From: MPNP01 sp965116235
GTDB lineage: Bacteria > Pseudomonadota > Alphaproteobacteria > Rhodobacterales > Rhodobacteraceae
Direction of reading: 5' to 3'
Assembly (NCBI GenBank): GCA_965116235.1
Contig: OZ220496.1
Span: 124,001 to 188,000, forward strand
Length of the DNA: 64,000 nucleotides
Positions 43,883 through 53,040 of the stretch are shown here, one piece after another; the first letter of the stretch is position 1, and each line of letters starts with the position of its first letter. The position numbers and the translations under genes are program-made. The notes under the pieces are model-generated. The model was not told the origin of the DNA and did no database searches. It saw nothing but the letters and a program-made list of their open reading frames with translations.

Positions 43883-44673
43883 CAATGCACCTGCAGTAGC
43901 TGCCGCAGGTACGCAGTATATCTGGTGAATTCCTGCGTATCCCGTAATTCGACGGTTCTTGGCAAGGGCAGATCAATATCGACAATCTCTTTCACTCGAC
44001 CGGGGTTGGATTGCAGCATGAGCACTCTTTGCCCGAGAAATACCGCTTCGGGTATTGAATGGGTAACGAATAGAATGGTGACTCCGGTTTTCTGCCAAAT
44101 CTGGAGAAGCTGCGAGTTCAGATGATCGCGCGTCATCTCGTCCAAGGCACCAAAAGGTTCATCCATCAGCAGTAATTTCGGCTGACAAACCAGTGCACGG
44201 GCGATTGCCACTCGTTGTCGCATACCGCCAGAAAGTTCATGCGGCAGAGCATCTTCTCGACCTTGCAGACCAACCAGTGCCAATAGTTCCTTGGGTGACC
44301 GGTCGCTGATCGGGATATTGATTCCCTTTCGGCGACCGATTTCAAGCGGCAGCTCGACGTTCCTCAGCGCCGTTCTCCACGGCAGAAGCGTGGCATCTTG
44401 GAAGACAAACGCGAACTCCCGTGCCAGCCGTGCCGCCTTCGTCGATTTTCCCAGTATGGTAACCTCGCCGGACGCCTGCGGAACAAGATCAGAGACAAGG
44501 CGCAACATGGTAGACTTTCCACAGCCTGACGGGCCCAATATTGTCCAGAAAGCTCCTTGTTCGATCTGAAGGCTGACGTCGTGCAACGCGGTGAAGTCGC
44601 CAAAACGAACTACCGCATTGCTCAAGACCGCGGCATAATCCTGCGAGCGGTCTGCACGACGTGTCGTGCTCAC
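43882..44673 (-). CDS. NitT/TauT-type ABC transporter ATP-binding protein
   Basis: The 263-residue protein has Walker A LGPSGCGKSTMLRLV, the Q-loop in FVFQDATLLPW, the ABC signature LSGGMRQRVAIARAL, Walker B LLLMDEPFGALDEMT and the switch His in LFVTHSIPEAVFL. It drives the importer. GTG start five bases after the binding-protein stop; one-base overlap with the permease. Confidence 0.95.
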   Translation of the reverse strand: MSTTRRADRSQDYAAVLSNAVVRFGDFTALHDVSLQIEQGAFWTILGPSGCGKSTMLRLVSDLVPQASGEVTILGKSTKAARLAREFAFVFQDATLLPWRTALRNVELPLEIGRRKGINIPISDRSPKELLALVGLQGREDALPHELSGGMRQRVAIARALVCQPKLLLMDEPFGALDEMTRDHLNSQLLQIWQKTGVTILFVTHSIPEAVFLGQRVLMLQSNPGRVKEIVDIDLPLPRTVELRDTQEFTRYTAYLRQLLQVH

Positions 44674-44678
44674 TAGAA

Positions 44679-45719
44679 TTACCCCAACTTGGGTCTCGTG
44701 GCAGCGGTGGCCTGCAGGATGTCCAGAGTCATCAAATCCTCAAGCGCTGGCGCCTGACCGGAAAACTGCTTCAACTGATCATATATGTCGATTTGAGCCT
44801 GCCAGTTCTCGGCGGTCATGGTTCCCCACCCATCTTTGGCAGTACGATCATTGAATGAATATCCGATCACCATGTCGACCGCCTTGAGTTCCGACTCTCG
44901 GTCAAGGTTTGGATAACGTTCGACCAGATAATCGACTGCGCCTTCCGGGTTGTCGTGTACCCAGCCCCAACCACGGGATATCGCTCTGATGGTCGCTTCC
45001 ACTTTGTCACGATGATCTACAAGCATGAAATCGGTAGTATAATAGGGATTTGCGTAGAGCTGGATGCCCGTATCCCACAATGCCATGTCCACTCGGTCTT
45101 CTCCGAGTATAGACAATGCATTTACGTTTGTTTTCCAGCCAGTCACGACATCAACCTGACCCGTCAGCAACGGACCCATGTCGCCGCCCATGACCGACAC
45201 CTCAACACTTTCTTCGGGAATGCCATTCTTTGCGAGAAGCGCTCGCAACAGGATGCGCGCTGTCCCTTGTGTCGCCACTTTTTTGCCGACAAGGTCCGAT
45301 GGCTCACGCACAGGCGCCCGCTCCAAGGAAAAATACGTGAACGGATGCTGCTGGTAGCCCGCCGCTATGCACTTGATCGGAATGCCGGCTGAACGGGCCA
45401 GCATCAAGGAAGGACTCGACGAGATCGATCCGAAGTTGTTGGCTCCCGACGCCACAGACGCCACGCCATCAATGTTTGGACCACCCGGAATGACCTCAAG
45501 CTCCAGACCTTCAGCGGCAAAATAACCCAACCTGTCTGCCGCGACTTCGCCCAGTATTCCGTTTGAAGCCAGCCAGCCCAGTTGCAACCGAACCTTGTAC
45601 ATGTCATCCGCACGTCCCGGCAAGACACTGAGGAATGTACCCGAGCCTGCCAGACCCAGCGTCGCAGCAAGTGCTTTTGTCACACTTCTGCGGCTCATTT
45701 CATTTTTTGATTTCGTCAT
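44679..45719 (-). CDS. NMT1/THI5-like ABC transporter substrate-binding protein
   Basis: The 346-residue protein starts with an apparent Tat signal: MSRRSVTKALAATLGLAG (twin-Arg), cleavage near PGRADD. The mature part begins VRLQLGWLASNG and LGYFAAEGLELEVIPGG, the opening of NitT/TauT/NMT1-type binding proteins. These bind sulfonates, nitrate or thiamine-precursor pyrimidines, among others; the ligand here is not known. GGGAGG lies 9 bases before the ATG at 45719. First gene of a nine-gene operon read from a promoter at 45785-45813. Confidence 0.9.
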   Translation of the reverse strand: MTKSKNEMSRRSVTKALAATLGLAGSGTFLSVLPGRADDMYKVRLQLGWLASNGILGEVAADRLGYFAAEGLELEVIPGGPNIDGVASVASGANNFGSISSSPSLMLARSAGIPIKCIAAGYQQHPFTYFSLERAPVREPSDLVGKKVATQGTARILLRALLAKNGIPEESVEVSVMGGDMGPLLTGQVDVVTGWKTNVNALSILGEDRVDMALWDTGIQLYANPYYTTDFMLVDHRDKVEATIRAISRGWGWVHDNPEGAVDYLVERYPNLDRESELKAVDMVIGYSFNDRTAKDGWGTMTAENWQAQIDIYDQLKQFSGQAPALEDLMTLDILQATAATRPKLG

Positions 45720-45772
45720 TGTAGTAACCCTCCCGTCGATGACGAACCACTCGTGTGGAACGCCGATAACCA

Positions 45773-45803
45773 TTGACAGGGTTCAGGATATTCGGTGTAT
45801 AAT
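45773..45803 (+). promoter_or_regulatory. Putative promoter of the LysR regulator gene
   Basis: TTGACA at 45773-45778 and TATAAT at 45798-45803 with a 19-base spacer (longer than ideal), facing the lysR-type gene at 45865. It overlaps the divergent operon promoter, as is typical for LysR-controlled loci. Confidence 0.4.
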
Positions 45804-45813
45804 TTGCCGTCAA
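45785..45813 (-). promoter_or_regulatory. Putative promoter of the nine-gene catabolic operon
   Basis: On the minus strand TTGACG (45808-45813) and TATCCT (45785-45790) are separated by 17 bases. It points at the binding-protein start at 45719. The LysR-type palindrome lies just upstream, at a distance usual for activator binding. Confidence 0.45.
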
Positions 45814-45824
45814 TGCTACAATGT

Positions 45825-45841
45825 GATGCATTTTTTGCATC
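45825..45841. promoter_or_regulatory. Putative LysR-type operator
   Basis: GATGCA, five T, TGCATC: a perfect interrupted palindrome containing a T-N11-A core (TGCATTTTTTGCA). It lies between the divergent LysR gene and catabolic operon, just upstream of the operon -35 box and downstream of the expected lysR transcription start, fitting activation of one and autorepression of the other. Confidence 0.6.
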
Positions 45842-45864
45842 GACAACCTGCTTTGGGTGGCTGA

Positions 45865-46773
45865 ATGTTTCACTCGAAATTTTTACGGTACTTTGATGCC
45901 GTGGCGCACTACGGATCGATTCGCAAAGCCGCGGCTGTCCTGAATGTTTCATCAACGACAGTGAGCCGCAAGCTGCTTGATGTTGAGCAGGAAATGGGCG
46001 TTCGGCTGTTCGACCGAACTTCCAATGGGGCCGTTTTGACGTTTGCCGGTTCGATGGTTGTCGAACACTGTCGCAAGACGCTATACGACTTCGAACGGTT
46101 ACGCGAGCTCGTCGACGACATTCGTGCGGCGCGAAACGACCATATCGAATTGATGGTTCTGGATTCTGCAGCCTTGGGTTTTCTGCCAGAGGTACTCGGC
46201 GACTTCTCGACCGAATATCCGGCCGTGACGTATTCAGTCACGACCAGTCAGCCTGAAGAGATTCTTGAATCTGTTGCCAACGGTATCGCTGACATCGGCT
46301 TTTCATTTACAAACGACAGCCGCCCGGATGTCCGGATCATGGTCGAGAAGGCGGCTCCCATCGGTGCCGTGATGCGCTCGGACCACCCCTTGGCCGAGCG
46401 CACGAGAATTATGATAGACGATCTGGAAAACTATATGCTGGTGTGCTCCATTGAAGCGCGTAGCCATCATTCGTTGCTGGATGAGGCAGTTTCCGGCGTG
46501 ACAGCCAGCCTGACAGCAAGGATGTTTACCAATTCCCTTCCGGTCGCCAAAAAGATGATCGAGAAGGGGCAGGTGGTTGGACTATACACGCAACTTGGAT
46601 TCCGTGATGAAATATCGACCGGCACGTTGCGTTTTGCTCCACTTGAGAACGATTTCCTGACGTCCCTGAAAGTTGGGATCATAACCTCTGCCAAGCGTTC
46701 CCTATCCCCTGTCAAACATTTGCTCGCGACGCAAATCGGCAAGGCCATCGCCAGAATGCAACTGGATTATTGA
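45865..46773 (+). CDS. LysR-family transcriptional regulator
   Basis: The 302-residue protein has the N-terminal winged helix-turn-helix (FLRYFDAVAHYGSIRKAAA, then NVSSTTVSRKLLDVEQEMG and VRLFDRTSNGAVLTFAG) and a periplasmic-binding-like effector domain starting about residue 90 (HIELMVLDSAALGFLPEVL). Length is normal. It diverges from the nine-gene operon and is the obvious candidate regulator, responding to the imported compound or an intermediate. Confidence 0.93.
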   Translation: MFHSKFLRYFDAVAHYGSIRKAAAVLNVSSTTVSRKLLDVEQEMGVRLFDRTSNGAVLTFAGSMVVEHCRKTLYDFERLRELVDDIRAARNDHIELMVLDSAALGFLPEVLGDFSTEYPAVTYSVTTSQPEEILESVANGIADIGFSFTNDSRPDVRIMVEKAAPIGAVMRSDHPLAERTRIMIDDLENYMLVCSIEARSHHSLLDEAVSGVTASLTARMFTNSLPVAKKMIEKGQVVGLYTQLGFRDEISTGTLRFAPLENDFLTSLKVGIITSAKRSLSPVKHLLATQIGKAIARMQLDY

Positions 46774-47523
46774 TTTCAAAAGGGGCTTATAAAGATAAGA
46801 CACGGTGATTCCCACTCAGTGAGAGTGTTCCTGAAGCAAGGTCTTGCGCGATCAACTTCAGAAACTTTAGCTCGTGCCTTGCTTTGCCACGAGAACCTAC
46901 CCCGAACAGAAGATTGGGTCCATCTCATCGTCCGTATTAGGTTCAGCTGAAGAAGACTGCAACCGACCGGGGTGTTGAAAATGACTTTGTCAAGTTATCG
47001 TTATAAGCCCATTGAAAACGATGACCCTTCCACTTGAGCGAGGTCATGAATGAGGAGAACCAAGTGGTCATATTTTCCTGTAGCTTTGAAACCAATCCGT
47101 ACCGTACCCTGAAACGATGTTTCCAGGAATTGTCGAATCAAGATAACCGCAACTCACATTATCCAAAAAACAAAGGAGATGCCGTCGATGATTATGACTG
47201 AAATTGATGCCAGAAACGCGTATGGCATGACTATCAAGGGATTCGTCGATGACATCGCACGGCTGAAACTCCTGCCACCTTCGCCCACTGAGACGCCAAA
47301 CACACTGACCGATCAAGGTCGCCAGCTTTGATTTCCACACCAAGAACGAGACCGGTCGCATTGTCGTGCAGAAAGGTTGATGAAATCGGCGATCACCTGT
47401 TCTGGCCACCTTGTTCAATCATGCTATCGGTCGCAAACCTGACGAACGGGTAGGAAAATTGACACACCGGGCGCATCATGCACTCATCTGAATGACAGGA
47501 TACAGTGACTTGAACACATCATT
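46774..47523. other. Gene-poor stretch between LysR gene and vsr
   Basis: About 750 bases without a recognised gene. It contains one weak small frame at 47188-47331 with a good ribosome site. No mobile-element end was recognised. Confidence 0.45.
47188..47331 (+). CDS. Possible 47-residue ORF of unknown function
   Basis: An ATG 9 bases after AAGGAG opens a frame for a 47-residue peptide (including GFVDDIARLKLLPPSP). It resembles no family I know and may be a fragment of a larger lost gene. Only the ribosome site supports it. Confidence 0.25.
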   Translation: MIMTEIDARNAYGMTIKGFVDDIARLKLLPPSPTETPNTLTDQGRQL

Positions 47524-47985
47524 TCAGTCTTGCTTGGCCCACTCCAATGTTGTTTCAAACCTTCTTGCGTCGCTGCGCAACCACTGAACAAGCGCTTGGG
47601 AAATCGGACCGGCACCGTTCTTGCGCAATGCACACTCCCACACCACGGCCACACGCCAGCCGCCGTTCAGCAGATCCACGAGAGCCTGACTGTCTCGCTC
47701 ACAATTCTTCTTGAGCTTCTCTTGCCAGTAATCCACTCGGGTGGTCGGGACAGTTGCAAACGGACATCCTTGATGATGGTGCCAGAAACATCCATGCACG
47801 AAACAGACGGCCCCAAACCGACGAAAGATCAAATCTGGAGTGCCCGGAAGGTTTCGATCGTGAAGCCGGTACCTGAGACCTTGTGCATGCAACGCTCGGC
47901 GGAGCGTCAATTCGGGTTTGGTGTCCTTGCCCCTGATGCTGGCCATGATTCGAGATCGTGTATCGCGATCAACTACGTCTGTCAT
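47524..47985 (-). CDS. vsr: Very short patch repair endonuclease
   Basis: The 153-residue protein matches Vsr in length and motifs: RSRIMASIRGKDTKPEL at the N-terminus, LPGTPDLIF with the catalytic Asp, and FVHGCFWHHHQGCPFA with the zinc and active-site residues. It nicks DNA beside T:G mismatches that arise when 5-methylcytosine deaminates. It is normally paired with a Dcm-type methyltransferase. Here it stands alone, about 10 kb from the nearer C5 methyltransferase, separated by the catabolic operon and an IS. Confidence 0.93.
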   Translation of the reverse strand: MTDVVDRDTRSRIMASIRGKDTKPELTLRRALHAQGLRYRLHDRNLPGTPDLIFRRFGAVCFVHGCFWHHHQGCPFATVPTTRVDYWQEKLKKNCERDSQALVDLLNGGWRVAVVWECALRKNGAGPISQALVQWLRSDARRFETTLEWAKQD

Positions 47986-48340
47986 GCGCTGTCTCGTATC
48001 CTTTCAAGGGCACTTGGCTCTTTCATTTCATCATGCCTCTTCAACGCACCAAAATATCCTGTTGTCATGGCGGTCGCCAATGGTTCGGCTCATAAGCGCT
48101 CCATGGGCGAACCAGAGTATCAAGTCAAAAAGCCAGACAACGACGCTCGTCCAGCTCTTGCGCAAACAATTGAGGCAGCTTGCGCTATCAGCGCCTGCTG
48201 ACCAGCACTGCAACTGGCTCCGATGTTGCAGCCCATCATCGATGGGCTGACCTCACTGGTTTTTCGGCTTCGTTCACAATCACGGAACGTGACCTGAATT
48301 TTGAACACGGGACGATTGAGCTCGTACATCAAAGATCGGC
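47986..48340. other. Non-coding stretch upstream of vsr
   Basis: Some 355 bases with no convincing gene. On the minus strand a 14-codon frame ends with an ATGA overlap on the vsr start and could be a leader peptide, but it may be chance. No remains of a methyltransferase gene were recognised. Confidence 0.4.
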
Positions 48341-48934
48341 TTATTTGAGTTCTGCCAGATAATCGTTCAGGTAATCGAGGCGATCCTGACCCCAAAACAC
48401 CTCTTCTCCAACAACATATGCGGGGGATCCGAACACGTTCGCATCGACGGCTTTCTGTGTATTGGCTTCGAAAGTGGCCTGGGCTCCAGCTGAATCCCTC
48501 TCGGCAATTTCAGGACTGTATCCTGCCTTCGCAAGACACTGCCTGACAACCTCAGCCCGGGCTATGTCGGCATCTTCCGCCCAGCATGCCGTCAGGAAGT
48601 TTCGCACCAGCAAGCCCATGTCTCCGGTCTCATCGACCGCATTGATTATCGCATATGAGGCCGGTCGTGGATCGGTCGGCCAGTACTTTGGAACGAGATT
48701 GACCGGCATCCCGGTTCGCTTGGCAATCCGGACAATTTCCTGAATTCTGTACTTCTGTCTTGATGCATGGCGATTCTTTGGAGCCACGCCACCCGTTCGG
48801 GTGAACAGTTCCAAAATGTCCATGGGGATATATTCAACGCCGGCATCATGACGCCTGGCCACTTGTTCCAGCCTGTCTCCGGCCAAGTAGGTAAATGGCG
48901 ACAAGACGGAGAAATAATACGAAATGGTTGTCAT
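48341..48934 (-). CDS. 2-hydroxychromene-2-carboxylate isomerase-like DsbA-family protein
   Basis: The 197-residue protein has the kappa-class GST/DsbA thioredoxin fold: SYYFSVLSPFTYLAGDRL at the N-terminus with the serine typical of HCCA isomerases, VNLVPKYWPTDPRPAS in the helical insert, and VFGSPAYVVGEEVFWGQDR with the cis-Pro at the C-terminus. HCCA isomerase acts in naphthalene degradation with glutathione, but close relatives have other or unknown substrates. The ATG at 48934 follows AGGAACGGG. It stands alone. Confidence 0.85.
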   Translation of the reverse strand: MTTISYYFSVLSPFTYLAGDRLEQVARRHDAGVEYIPMDILELFTRTGGVAPKNRHASRQKYRIQEIVRIAKRTGMPVNLVPKYWPTDPRPASYAIINAVDETGDMGLLVRNFLTACWAEDADIARAEVVRQCLAKAGYSPEIAERDSAGAQATFEANTQKAVDANVFGSPAYVVGEEVFWGQDRLDYLNDYLAELK

Positions 48935-49215
48935 GAAATCCCGTTCCTTCCTATTTGCATGCCACAGTTCCAGTCTGTCTTTGCCAAGCGGCCAGCGGGG
49001 CAGCAAAACCGACGACCGATCAGCCCTTTCAATCGCAAATAGTTTTGCGTTTTGGTTTGAATGGTTACCATTTCCAACTAATACTTCACCCGAACGATTT
49101 GAATTGGTTTGGTTTCAAGTTCTAACCGCAGACGCCTATCGGTAGCCTCAGATGTCAGAGTTAGTTGAGTCTGCGCCAGCCAGCCCATGCTCCCCCTTCA
49201 GTACAGGACCGTTTG

Positions 49216-50250
49216 ATGCATCCCTACAATTTTCCTAAACTGGTCACAGGAAGTGCCAATCCCGATCTTTCCCACAGCATAGCTCGATGCATTTCGGCCC
49301 AGAGCGGAAAGCAAATCGATCTCCTCGAATCACGGGTCGAAAGTTTCAATGACAAGGAAATCTACGTCGAACTATATCAAAATGTCCGTGGCGAAGACAT
49401 GTTCATCATACAATCGACATCTCGTCCAGCCAACGATCACCTGATGGAAATCCTGATCATTGCCGACACCTTGAGGAGGTCTTCAGCACAGAGGATTACC
49501 GCGGTAATTCCCTATTTTGGCTATGCCAGACAGGATCGACGAACGAAGGCCAGGACTCCGATAACGGCCAAGCTAGTGGCCAATCTCATATCTCAGGCCG
49601 GGGTGAATCGGGTACTGACGATGGACTTGCACTCGGCCCAGATTCAGGGCTTTTTCGACATACCGGTGGACAATCTCTATGCCTCTCCGATTTTCGAAAT
49701 AGATATCAGAACGAAGTTTGCAAACCTCTTCGATAGGCTCGTGGTCGTTTCGCCGGATATTGGAGGAGTTTCGAGAGCGCGTGAATTGGCCCAAAGGCTG
49801 GATGTGGACCTCGCCGTCATCGACAAGCGCCGAAGCAAGCCGGGTGAAATTGCTGAAATGAATGTCATTGGCCAGGTTGAAGATCGAATATGCCTACTGG
49901 TCGACGATATCTGCGATACAGCCGGAACACTGTGCAAGGGAGCGAATTCGCTGATGAACAAGGGAGCCGCGGAGGTCCATGCCTACATCACTCACGGCGT
50001 CTTGTCGAATCCGGCAAAGACGAAGATAAAGGACTCCAGCCTGAAATCCCTCGTGATCACGGACACCATTCAATTTGATTGCCGGGAGGCCAGCAATTCC
50101 AAAATTCGAGTGTTGTCGACAGCCCCCCTGTTTTCCCGGGCAATCATGAACATTGCCGACGGGACTTCGGTATCAAGCCTGTTCGAGACGAAAAATGTAA
50201 AGTGGCTGTTCGGCTACATGGAGCTGCCCCTGTTCGGACAAGAAAACTGA
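49216..50250 (+). CDS. prs: Ribose-phosphate pyrophosphokinase
   Basis: The 344-residue enzyme makes PRPP from ribose 5-phosphate and ATP. Conserved parts are FNDKEIYVELYQNVRGED, YFGYARQDRRTKARTPI, the LTMDLHSAQIQGFF block and the PRPP-binding LLVDDICDTAGTLCKGA. It is about 30 residues longer than usual, with a C-terminal extension after VSSLFE. The start at MHPYNF follows AGGA at 8 bases. It is convergent with the atp operon. Confidence 0.95.
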   Translation: MHPYNFPKLVTGSANPDLSHSIARCISAQSGKQIDLLESRVESFNDKEIYVELYQNVRGEDMFIIQSTSRPANDHLMEILIIADTLRRSSAQRITAVIPYFGYARQDRRTKARTPITAKLVANLISQAGVNRVLTMDLHSAQIQGFFDIPVDNLYASPIFEIDIRTKFANLFDRLVVVSPDIGGVSRARELAQRLDVDLAVIDKRRSKPGEIAEMNVIGQVEDRICLLVDDICDTAGTLCKGANSLMNKGAAEVHAYITHGVLSNPAKTKIKDSSLKSLVITDTIQFDCREASNSKIRVLSTAPLFSRAIMNIADGTSVSSLFETKNVKWLFGYMELPLFGQEN

Positions 50251-50276
50251 GTGGCTCTGATTCGCAGGAAGCCGGA

Positions 50277-50654
50277 CTAATTCAGACTTATCGCCTTAGC
50301 GTCGGCAATCTTCTTGTCAGACAGGTCCTTGGCCAAGCCGGTATCGTCCTTGGCCCTGCTTGCAATCCTCTCGACAAGTTCGGACTGATCTGAAGAGGTG
50401 AACTCTTTCGTCTTGTAGACCTCGTCGGCAAGTATGACGACGCCGGAAGCCGTGACCTCGGCAAAACCCCCAGAGACTATGAAACTCTTCGTCTCATCAC
50501 CGGATCGGGAAGTCACCATTCCCGGCCGCAGCCCGGTAATCAGAGCTGCATGGCCCTCCATGGCGGTCATGTCACCTTCACTGCCCGGCAGATCGACGGC
50601 ATCAGCATCATATGATGCCACTCTTTCTTCGGGCGAAACCAAATCAAAACGCAT
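50277..50654 (-). CDS. atpC: ATP synthase F1 epsilon subunit
   Basis: The 125-residue subunit is the last gene of atpHAGDC. The N-terminal beta sandwich (RFDLVSPEERVASYDADAV, then PGSEGDMTAMEGHAALITGL) is clear. The helical C-terminus is short. It is part of the F1 central stalk and inhibits ATP hydrolysis. Confidence 0.95.
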   Translation of the reverse strand: MRFDLVSPEERVASYDADAVDLPGSEGDMTAMEGHAALITGLRPGMVTSRSGDETKSFIVSGGFAEVTASGVVILADEVYKTKEFTSSDQSELVERIASRAKDDTGLAKDLSDKKIADAKAISLN

Positions 50655-50678
50655 GCGTCACCTGCCATCTTATTCCTG

Positions 50679-52127
50679 TTATGCGGCTTCCAAAGCCAGT
50701 TTTTGCGCCTTCTGCATGACATCATCAATGCCACCAACCATGTAAAAGGCGGCTTCGGGATAATGGTCACACTCCCCATCCACAACCTTCTTGAAACTTT
50801 CAATCGTTTCATCCAGCGGGACCTGAACTCCGGGGGAGCCGGTGAACACTTCAGCGACATCAAAGGGCTGCGAGAGAAAACGTTGCAGCTTCCGGGCGCG
50901 GGCGACCGTAATCTTGTCGTCTTCGGACAATTCATCCATGCCCAGAATGGCGATTATGTCCTGAAGCGACTTGTAGCGTTGCAAGATACCCTGAACATCC
51001 CGGGCAACCTGATAATGCTCCTCGCCAACGACGGCCGGATCGAGAATTCGCGAGGTGGAATCCAGCGGGTCAACAGCCGGATAAATGCCCAGCTCGGAAA
51101 TCGCCCGGGACAGCACGGTCGTGGCGTCAAGGTGGGCGAATGATGTCGCCGGGGCCGGATCGGTCAGATCGTCTGCGGGGACATAGATGGCCTGAACGGA
51201 GGTAATGGATCCGGTCCGAGTCGACGTAATCCGCTCCTGCAGTGCTCCCATGTCGGTCGCCAGCGTCGGTTGATACCCAACGGCCGAAGGAATTCGACCA
51301 AGGAGGGCCGATACTTCGGAGCCGGCTTGCGTAAACCGGAATATGTTGTCCACAAAGAACAGCACGTCCGTTCCAGACTGATCACGGAACTGCTCGGCCA
51401 AGGTCAGGCCGGTCAGGCCGACACGCGCACGAGCCCCAGGTGGCTCATTCATTTGTCCGTAAACCAGAGACACCTTCGATTTGGTCAGGTCATTGATGTT
51501 GATGACGCCGGATTCGATGAATTCATGATAGAGATCATTGCCTTCCCGAGTTCGTTCTCCCACGCCTGCGAAGACTGAGAAGCCGGAGTGAACCTTGGCA
51601 ATGTTGTTGATCAGCTCCTGAATCAGAACCGTCTTGCCAACGCCGGCACCGCCAAACAATCCGATCTTGCCCCCCTTGGCATAAGGTGCCAGGAGGTCAA
51701 TGACCTTGATGCCGGTGACCAGAATCTCAGTTTCGGTTGACTGCTCCGAATACTCGGGGGCCGGTTGATGAATGGCTCTTTTCTCTTCCGATTCGACGGC
51801 CCCCTTCTCGTCAACCGCCTCGCCGACAACATTCATGATGCGTCCCAGCGTTGCATCACCGACAGGTACCGTGATCGGGCCGCCCGTATCAACAACGTCC
51901 TGACCCCGAACCAGGCCTTCCGTCGAGTCCATGGCGATGGTACGGACAGTGTTTTCACCCAAGTGCTGTGCAACCTCCAGAACCAGCCTCTTGCCCTGAT
52001 TCTGTGTTTCCAACGCATTCAGAATTTCAGGAAGCCCCGTACCGAACTGCACGTCAACCACGGCACCGATAACCTGCTTAATCCTTCCCTGGTCTACTTT
52101 CTGATTGGGTTCAACTAGAACATCCAT
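50679..52127 (-). CDS. atpD: ATP synthase F1 beta subunit
   Basis: The 482-residue catalytic subunit has the P-loop GLFGGAGVGKTVLIQELI, GVGERTREGNDLY and the beta signature PAVDPLDSTSR. Start at MDVLVEPN; an earlier in-frame start lies in atpG. It synthesises ATP with alpha in the F1 head. Confidence 0.98.
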   Translation of the reverse strand: MDVLVEPNQKVDQGRIKQVIGAVVDVQFGTGLPEILNALETQNQGKRLVLEVAQHLGENTVRTIAMDSTEGLVRGQDVVDTGGPITVPVGDATLGRIMNVVGEAVDEKGAVESEEKRAIHQPAPEYSEQSTETEILVTGIKVIDLLAPYAKGGKIGLFGGAGVGKTVLIQELINNIAKVHSGFSVFAGVGERTREGNDLYHEFIESGVININDLTKSKVSLVYGQMNEPPGARARVGLTGLTLAEQFRDQSGTDVLFFVDNIFRFTQAGSEVSALLGRIPSAVGYQPTLATDMGALQERITSTRTGSITSVQAIYVPADDLTDPAPATSFAHLDATTVLSRAISELGIYPAVDPLDSTSRILDPAVVGEEHYQVARDVQGILQRYKSLQDIIAILGMDELSEDDKITVARARKLQRFLSQPFDVAEVFTGSPGVQVPLDETIESFKKVVDGECDHYPEAAFYMVGGIDDVMQKAQKLALEAA

Positions 52128-52143
52128 GGTGATCTCCGTCCTG

Positions 52144-53016
52144 TCAGAGTGCCTCGGCACCCGAAATAATCTCAATTAGTTCCTTGGTAATTGCCGCTTG
52201 TCGTGACCGGTTGTATTCAATCGTCAACTTGTCAATCATCTCGCCAGCATTGCGCGTCGCGTTGTCCATGGCCGTCATTCTGGCCCCCTGTTCGGAAGCC
52301 GCATTCTCCAGAAGGCCGGAGAACACCTGATTGAGAATGGCCTTGGGCAACAACTCGGCCAGGAGTTCCTTTTCATCGGGTTCGTATTCGTAGAAAACCT
52401 TGTCCGCGTCTTGCGTGTCCTCAATTTTGACCGGCAGCAGTTGCTGGGCGGTGGGAACCTGTGTCATCACCGACTGAAAGCGGCTGTAAAACAGGGTCGC
52501 CACGTCAAACTCACCGGCTTCAAACCGCTCCATAATCGCGGTTGTGATTTCTTCCGCAGCGGCACTTGTAATCGTTTTGTAACCGGTCAGATCAACATGT
52601 CCAACCATCAGGTCCTCAAATTCTCCTTTCAGCTGTTCCCGGCCCTTTTTTCCAACCGTCAAAATCTTGACTGTCTTCTCCTGGTTGAGCAGATCCCTGG
52701 CACGTTTGCGAACCAGACGAACGATTGACGAATTAAAGCCACCACAAAGCCCGCGTTCTGCTGTTGCGACGAGGAGCAGGTGATCGTTTTCCTGTCCTGA
52801 ACCGGCCAGAATTTTGGGAACCGATCCCGCCCCCTTGACGGACGAAGCAAGGTTGACAATGACCGAATCCATTTTCTCGGCATAGGGCCTTGCCCTTTCG
52901 GCCGCTTCCTGAGCCTTGCGCAACTTTGCCGCTGCTACCATCTGCATGGCCTTGGTGATCTTGCGCGTCGACTTGACGCTCTCAATGCGGATTTTCAGGT
53001 CTTTCAGGCTCGGCAT
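52144..53016 (-). CDS. atpG: ATP synthase F1 gamma subunit
   Basis: The 290-residue rotor subunit shows MPSLKDLKIRIESVKSTRKI at the N-terminus, ERGLCGGFNSSIVR in the middle and the C-terminal signature MDNATRNAGEMIDKLTIEYN. Third gene of the operon, between atpA and atpD. Confidence 0.97.
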   Translation of the reverse strand: MPSLKDLKIRIESVKSTRKITKAMQMVAAAKLRKAQEAAERARPYAEKMDSVIVNLASSVKGAGSVPKILAGSGQENDHLLLVATAERGLCGGFNSSIVRLVRKRARDLLNQEKTVKILTVGKKGREQLKGEFEDLMVGHVDLTGYKTITSAAAEEITTAIMERFEAGEFDVATLFYSRFQSVMTQVPTAQQLLPVKIEDTQDADKVFYEYEPDEKELLAELLPKAILNQVFSGLLENAASEQGARMTAMDNATRNAGEMIDKLTIEYNRSRQAAITKELIEIISGAEAL

Positions 53017-53040
53017 CCCAATTCACTCCACACGACGCTG

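Noticed and set aside
47068..47418. 116-codon minus-strand frame between the LysR gene and vsr
   Set aside because: Composition looks random and no domain or start signal supports it.
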